Below are positions 14,253-16,653 of a DNA stretch of 16,653 nucleotides, piece after piece. The notes under the pieces were generated by a model that was not told where the DNA came from, made no database searches, and saw nothing but the letters and a program-made list of their open reading frames with translations. The first letter of the stretch is position 1. Each line of letters opens with the position of its first letter. The position numbers were made by a program, and so were the translations under genes. Origin of the DNA: an uncultured Muribaculaceae bacterium (GTDB lineage: Bacteria; Bacteroidota; Bacteroidia; Bacteroidales; Muribaculaceae). The stretch spans positions 1 to 16,653 of the forward strand of contig CAJTRS010000037.1 of NCBI GenBank assembly GCA_910578805.1, given 5' to 3'.

Positions 14253-15689
14253 TTAGAACACCTCTTCTTTTGCGCCGTTGACGATTGCATCTATCTCGTC
14301 GGCGATTTCATCTGATGATAGCTTTATGTAGTCAAGGAAGGTCTTTTGCGTTTTGTGGCCGCTGACGTGCATCATCTGAACAATGGTGAACTTGTGGGAC
14401 AGGTACATATTGGTAATGCCGCTGCGTCGGGCGGTGTGGGTCGTCACACAGTCATAACGAGGCATCATCACTTCCCCTTTGTCGTTGCGTTCTACCGTCA
14501 GTTCTCCGGCTTTCTCCTTATCTTTCTGCTTCATGGTGAGCTTTGTCGGCACCTTGACAGCAAGCGTCGGCACGTTCTCTGAGAGGTCTTTCAGTATATC
14601 CTTAATATAGCGGTTCAGAATCTGGTCAACCACCGAGGGCAGATGATAGTCGTATTTCTTGCAGATGGCTTCGAGGTTGGGGTTCATTATCGGAATCTTG
14701 ACCTCGTTGCGGGTCTTTTGCTGGACAAGGCGGATAATCGGTGTGCCTTTTGCGGTTGTCGTGAAGTCCTCCGGTTGGATATTATTGTAGTCGCTGACAC
14801 GCTGACAGGTATAGCAACCAACAAGGAAAATATCACGCACTTGGTCTTTAAGTCCCGTCAGTTCCATTTCTGCCAATGCCTGCAACTCCGTTTCGGTAAG
14901 ATAGATTTCAGCGGCCTTTTCGCTTTCCTCAACCTTGCGTTTGGAGAGACAGCCTAATGCACGGTCATTGTTGTGTAGTCCATCTTCGTATGCGTAGCCC
15001 ACCATAGCGCGAAACGACACAAGATATTTATTGACCGAGCTGCCCATATAGTCGAGTTTCTGAAGGTGATCAAGAAACTTCGTCACTAATGCACGGTCAA
15101 CATCCGCCCATGTCAGTTTGTGGCGAGGGTCAAAGCCGTTATAGAGTTTTCGGAAACTGCTCCATGCCTTACAGCTCCCGGCAGTATAGCGGTTGTTGCC
15201 GTTCAGCCGTTTGCCGGATTTTATCTCATCGACAAATCTGTCAAGGAAATTCCAGATATTTGCTCGTTCAGATTCGGCGGCAATGCGGGCTTTTTCCGCT
15301 TCTTCCCGTTGCTGGCGTTCCTCCTTTTCTTTTGCAATCGTTTCGGCTTCCTGCTGACGGCGCACAATTTCCGATTTCTCCGGGTCGGCAATAGCCATAA
15401 TCTCCTGCTTGACTTTTTCGCGGTCAAATTCCGGTGCCTCCATTTCACGCTTGAGCATAACCTCGATGCGACCGAGCTTATCATGCAGTTTCGGGTACTC
15501 CTTGCGATGCCGTGCCAATGCGTCCTCGCTCGACACAGCCACCTTCCATTCCGGCACCGACACACGGAGCCGAGTGGTGAACTGCACATCAATCTTGCGT
15601 ATGGGGTCTTGCACCCTTACGAAAAGGGTTGCCTTATCCTTGTTCTCATCCTTTTTAAGGAGATAGAATCTGGAGAGAGTCTTTGCCAT
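14253..15689 (-). CDS. int: Tyrosine site-specific integrase of the element
   Basis: This is a 478-residue tyrosine recombinase from the ATG at 15689 (MAKTLSRFYLLKKDENK). The open frame continues upstream to 15773, but that part crosses a copy of the AAAGTTACCTATA repeat and lacks family similarity. Residues 1-60 are an arm-binding domain typical of Bacteroidetes integrases. Residues ~105-145 are a highly charged helix (QQEAETIAKEKEERQQ). The SAM-like core-binding domain spans ~145-245. The catalytic domain contains Arg297 (CQRVSD), Lys325 (QQKTRNE), His418/Arg421 (HTARRS), His445 (SGHKT) and Tyr454 (FLDYI), so it is complete. It should integrate and excise the element by recombination at att sites. 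No separate excisionase gene is visible in the window. The repeats at its 5' end are candidate arm sites or an autoregulatory operator. Confidence 0.93.
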   Translation of the reverse strand: MAKTLSRFYLLKKDENKDKATLFVRVQDPIRKIDVQFTTRLRVSVPEWKVAVSSEDALARHRKEYPKLHDKLGRIEVMLKREMEAPEFDREKVKQEIMAIADPEKSEIVRRQQEAETIAKEKEERQQREEAEKARIAAESERANIWNFLDRFVDEIKSGKRLNGNNRYTAGSCKAWSSFRKLYNGFDPRHKLTWADVDRALVTKFLDHLQKLDYMGSSVNKYLVSFRAMVGYAYEDGLHNNDRALGCLSKRKVEESEKAAEIYLTETELQALAEMELTGLKDQVRDIFLVGCYTCQRVSDYNNIQPEDFTTTAKGTPIIRLVQQKTRNEVKIPIMNPNLEAICKKYDYHLPSVVDQILNRYIKDILKDLSENVPTLAVKVPTKLTMKQKDKEKAGELTVERNDKGEVMMPRYDCVTTHTARRSGITNMYLSHKFTIVQMMHVSGHKTQKTFLDYIKLSSDEIADEIDAIVNGAKEEVF

Positions 15690-15713
15690 AACATATAATT
15701 TTATTGGTAATTC

Positions 15714-15815
15714 TATAGGTAACTTTAATGTCTCAAAGTCGGAATCTTCATCAGTTCGATTCCACGACAGCAAAGATAGGAAACTTTTGAAAAGTTACCT
15801 ATAAAGTTACCTATA
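15714..15815. repeat. AAAGTTACCTATA 13-mer repeats around the integrase start
   Basis: The 13-mer occurs at 15791-15803 and 15803-15815 (direct, 12-base period) and inverted at 15714-15726 as TATAGGTAACTTT. A degenerate inverted relative, TATTGGTAATT, lies at 15702-15712. The result is two sites facing two sites across ~65 bases. This arrangement suits arm-type integrase sites or a regulator operator at the int promoter. Confidence 0.65.
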
Positions 15816-15946
15816 AATCTTGAATATTAACACCTGAAAATAAATTCAGCCCAGTTTAATAACGTTGAAACATAGGATATTAGTATTTAAGGCGATTTGT
15901 CAAGATTCAGTTCAATCCATTAAAAATGGTGCTGGTGGCACCACAG

Positions 15947-15985
15947 AAGACCACTAATTCTCAATGGGTTAGCGGTCTTTTATTC
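15947..15985 (+). terminator. Terminator-like hairpin
   Basis: AAGACCACTAA (15947-15957) pairs with TTAGCGGTCTT (15969-15979) with one mismatch, followed by TTTATT. No + strand gene precedes it in view, so it may be a bidirectional barrier or a relic. Confidence 0.5.
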
Positions 15986-16269
15986 ATTCATATCCCTCCG
16001 GGTCACCACAAAAGTCACCACGCCCCACTTAATCATCTGTTATATTGCGCCTTATATGTGCTACGGTGTGCGTATATCTATACAAGTCGGCATCTAACTC
16101 GCTGATATTCAGCGGGTGATTTATTGGTATTCATCACCGTTCAACTCCACCAATCCGTCTCCGCGCCCCAAACTTTAACGGACTTTAACTATAATCGGAG
16201 GCTTAAAATGTGGTGACCACAACCCAAAATCTTCATGGGTCACCACGCTTAACCGTTAAAATCTCATAA

Positions 16270-16285
16270 TAATTTTGTAACTTTG
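16270..16285 (+). promoter_or_regulatory. Tandem -7-like boxes upstream of the folded element
   Basis: TAATTTTG (16270-16277) and TAACTTTG (16278-16285) both match TAnnTTTG, back to back. They would drive rightward transcription through the folded region into the zinc-ribbon gene. Confidence 0.4.
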
Positions 16286-16347
16286 TGGTCAGGTTGACAC
16301 AAGTCCGCCTATGACATTTTAGAAATAAGAAGCGATATGCTCTCTTG

Positions 16348-16467
16348 TAAGTCGAGAACGTAGGAAATTCAAGACACTGCACAAGGATAGCATAGCGGTT
16401 CTCACGCATACGGCGTGGGCTGCTATACTACATTCGTGCATTTAGGTTTCCTACGACCTTCGACTTA
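16348..16467 (+). ncRNA. Long folded element, possible structured RNA or leader
   Basis: TAAGTCGA (16348-16355) pairs with TCGACTTA (16460-16467), and CGTAGGAAA (16359-16367) pairs with TTTCCTACG (16447-16455). Inside lie TGCAC/GTGCA (16378-16382, 16436-16440), ATAGC/GCTAT (16387-16391, 16422-16426) and a tip CACGC/GCGTG (16403-16407, 16413-16417). The nesting gives one long branched stem of ~120 bases between the promoter-like boxes and a short gene. It may be a regulatory leader, an independent RNA or a folded recombination site; I cannot assign it to a known family. Confidence 0.5.
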
Positions 16468-16546
16468 GAATGTTGCATTGGTAGTCCGCGCTTCTGTATA
16501 TAATAACCTGCTCTGTTGGACTGATGGGCAAAAAAGAAAGATGACA

Positions 16547-16653
16547 ATGGAAATAAAATTCTGTCAGAGCTGCGGAATGCCGCTAACAAAGGAAATATTC
16601 GGCACGAATGCAGATGGCACACCCAATGAGGATTACTGCATCTACTGCTATAA
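16547..16653 (+). CDS. Small zinc-ribbon protein, 3' partial
   Basis: This is the first 35 codons of a protein beginning MEIKFCQSCGMPLTKEIFGT and continuing NADGTPNEDYCIYCY before the window ends. The two CxxC pairs (CQSC and CIYC) with GMPL match the putative zinc-ribbon family of small Bacteroidetes and Firmicutes proteins, whose function is unknown. An in-frame ATG at 16541 would add two residues (MT) and has a purine-rich stretch (AAAAAAGAAAG) upstream, so it is an equally good start. The gene lies ~75 bases after the folded element and may be controlled by it. It may be chromosomal sequence flanking the element. Confidence 0.75.
   Translation, partial: MEIKFCQSCGMPLTKEIFGTNADGTPNEDYCIYCY

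Larger units (their letters stand above)
15830..16300. other. Gene-free region with repeats and hairpins, candidate attachment or control region
   Basis: No coding frame is convincing here. It contains GTCACCAC at 16002-16009, 16014-16021 and 16239-16246, and inverted at 16210-16217. The last two form a hairpin, GTGGTGACC (16210-16218) with GGTCACCAC (16238-16246). Other structures are the palindrome CGCTGA/TCAGCG (16100-16114), the pair GGTGAT/ATCACC (16115-16138), and ACTTTAAC repeated at 16172-16179 and 16182-16189. Being next to the integrase 5' end it could hold att or excision-control sites; the core cannot be fixed without the other end. Confidence 0.4.

Noticed and set aside
15690..15773. 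28-residue N-terminal extension of the integrase
   Set aside because: It overlaps the inverted 13-mer and lacks the arm-domain pattern, which starts exactly at the ATG at 15689.
15905..15945. tRNA-like 3' end (GTTCAATCC ... GGCACCA) as an integration target
   Set aside because: The bases flanking TTCAATC do not pair as a T-arm, and no anticodon arm or acceptor partner is found upstream.
16428..16622. 64-codon leftward frame
   Set aside because: It is antisense to the folded element and the zinc-ribbon gene and has no protein-family features.
1..16653. CRISPR array, rRNA or insertion sequence
   Set aside because: No regularly spaced direct repeats, no rRNA-like sequence and no transposase gene were seen.

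Overview
The window looks like accessory DNA from a gut-type Bacteroidales genome (Bacteroides, Parabacteroides or a relative). The reasons are the DUF3408 and MobA/B/C mobilization block, a TonB receptor with a DUF4374 lipoprotein, a tyrosine integrase with a SAM-like core, -7 promoter boxes of the form TAnnTTTG, and the near absence of Shine-Dalgarno sequences. It reads as most of an integrative mobilizable element whose left end lies outside the window.

Layout. Positions 1-2740 hold a mobilization module on the + strand: a DUF3408 gene that is cut by the window edge and frameshifted, a strongly structured oriT-like region, then an overlapping relaxosome gene, relaxase and membrane-anchored mobilization gene, closed by a terminator. 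Positions 2967-9163 hold an iron-uptake cargo: a leftward LuxR-type regulator with a hemerythrin di-iron domain, and a divergent rightward three-gene operon. That operon (TonB receptor, DUF4374 surface lipoprotein, PepSY membrane protein) matches the xenosiderophore system XusA-XusB-XusC of Bacteroides. Positions 9260-14200 hold a leftward defence or toxin-like island: a DUF1016/YhcG nuclease gene broken by one extra base, then an operon of RhuM, Doc/Fic and an ABC-type ATPase. Two copies of a ~76-base hairpin repeat lie at 9263 and 13047, on either side of the RhuM-Doc-ATPase operon. The ATPase frame continues for 57 codons beyond an amber stop.

Positions 14253-15689 encode a tyrosine integrase with all catalytic residues. 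Copies of the 13-mer AAAGTTACCTATA surround its start. Positions 15830-16300 have no gene but carry four copies of GTCACCAC, several hairpins and direct repeats, which suits an attachment or control region. A long folded element follows at 16348-16467, and the window ends inside a small zinc-ribbon gene.

How the parts fit. The mobilization genes would nick and transfer the element and the integrase would insert it. The cargo gives the host a siderophore-piracy system probably controlled by a di-iron sensor. The RhuM-Doc-ATPase operon is the best candidate for an undescribed anti-phage or stabilization system. Three accessory or transfer genes (DUF3408, YhcG, ATPase) carry single-base lesions, so the element is either decaying or the sequence has point errors there.
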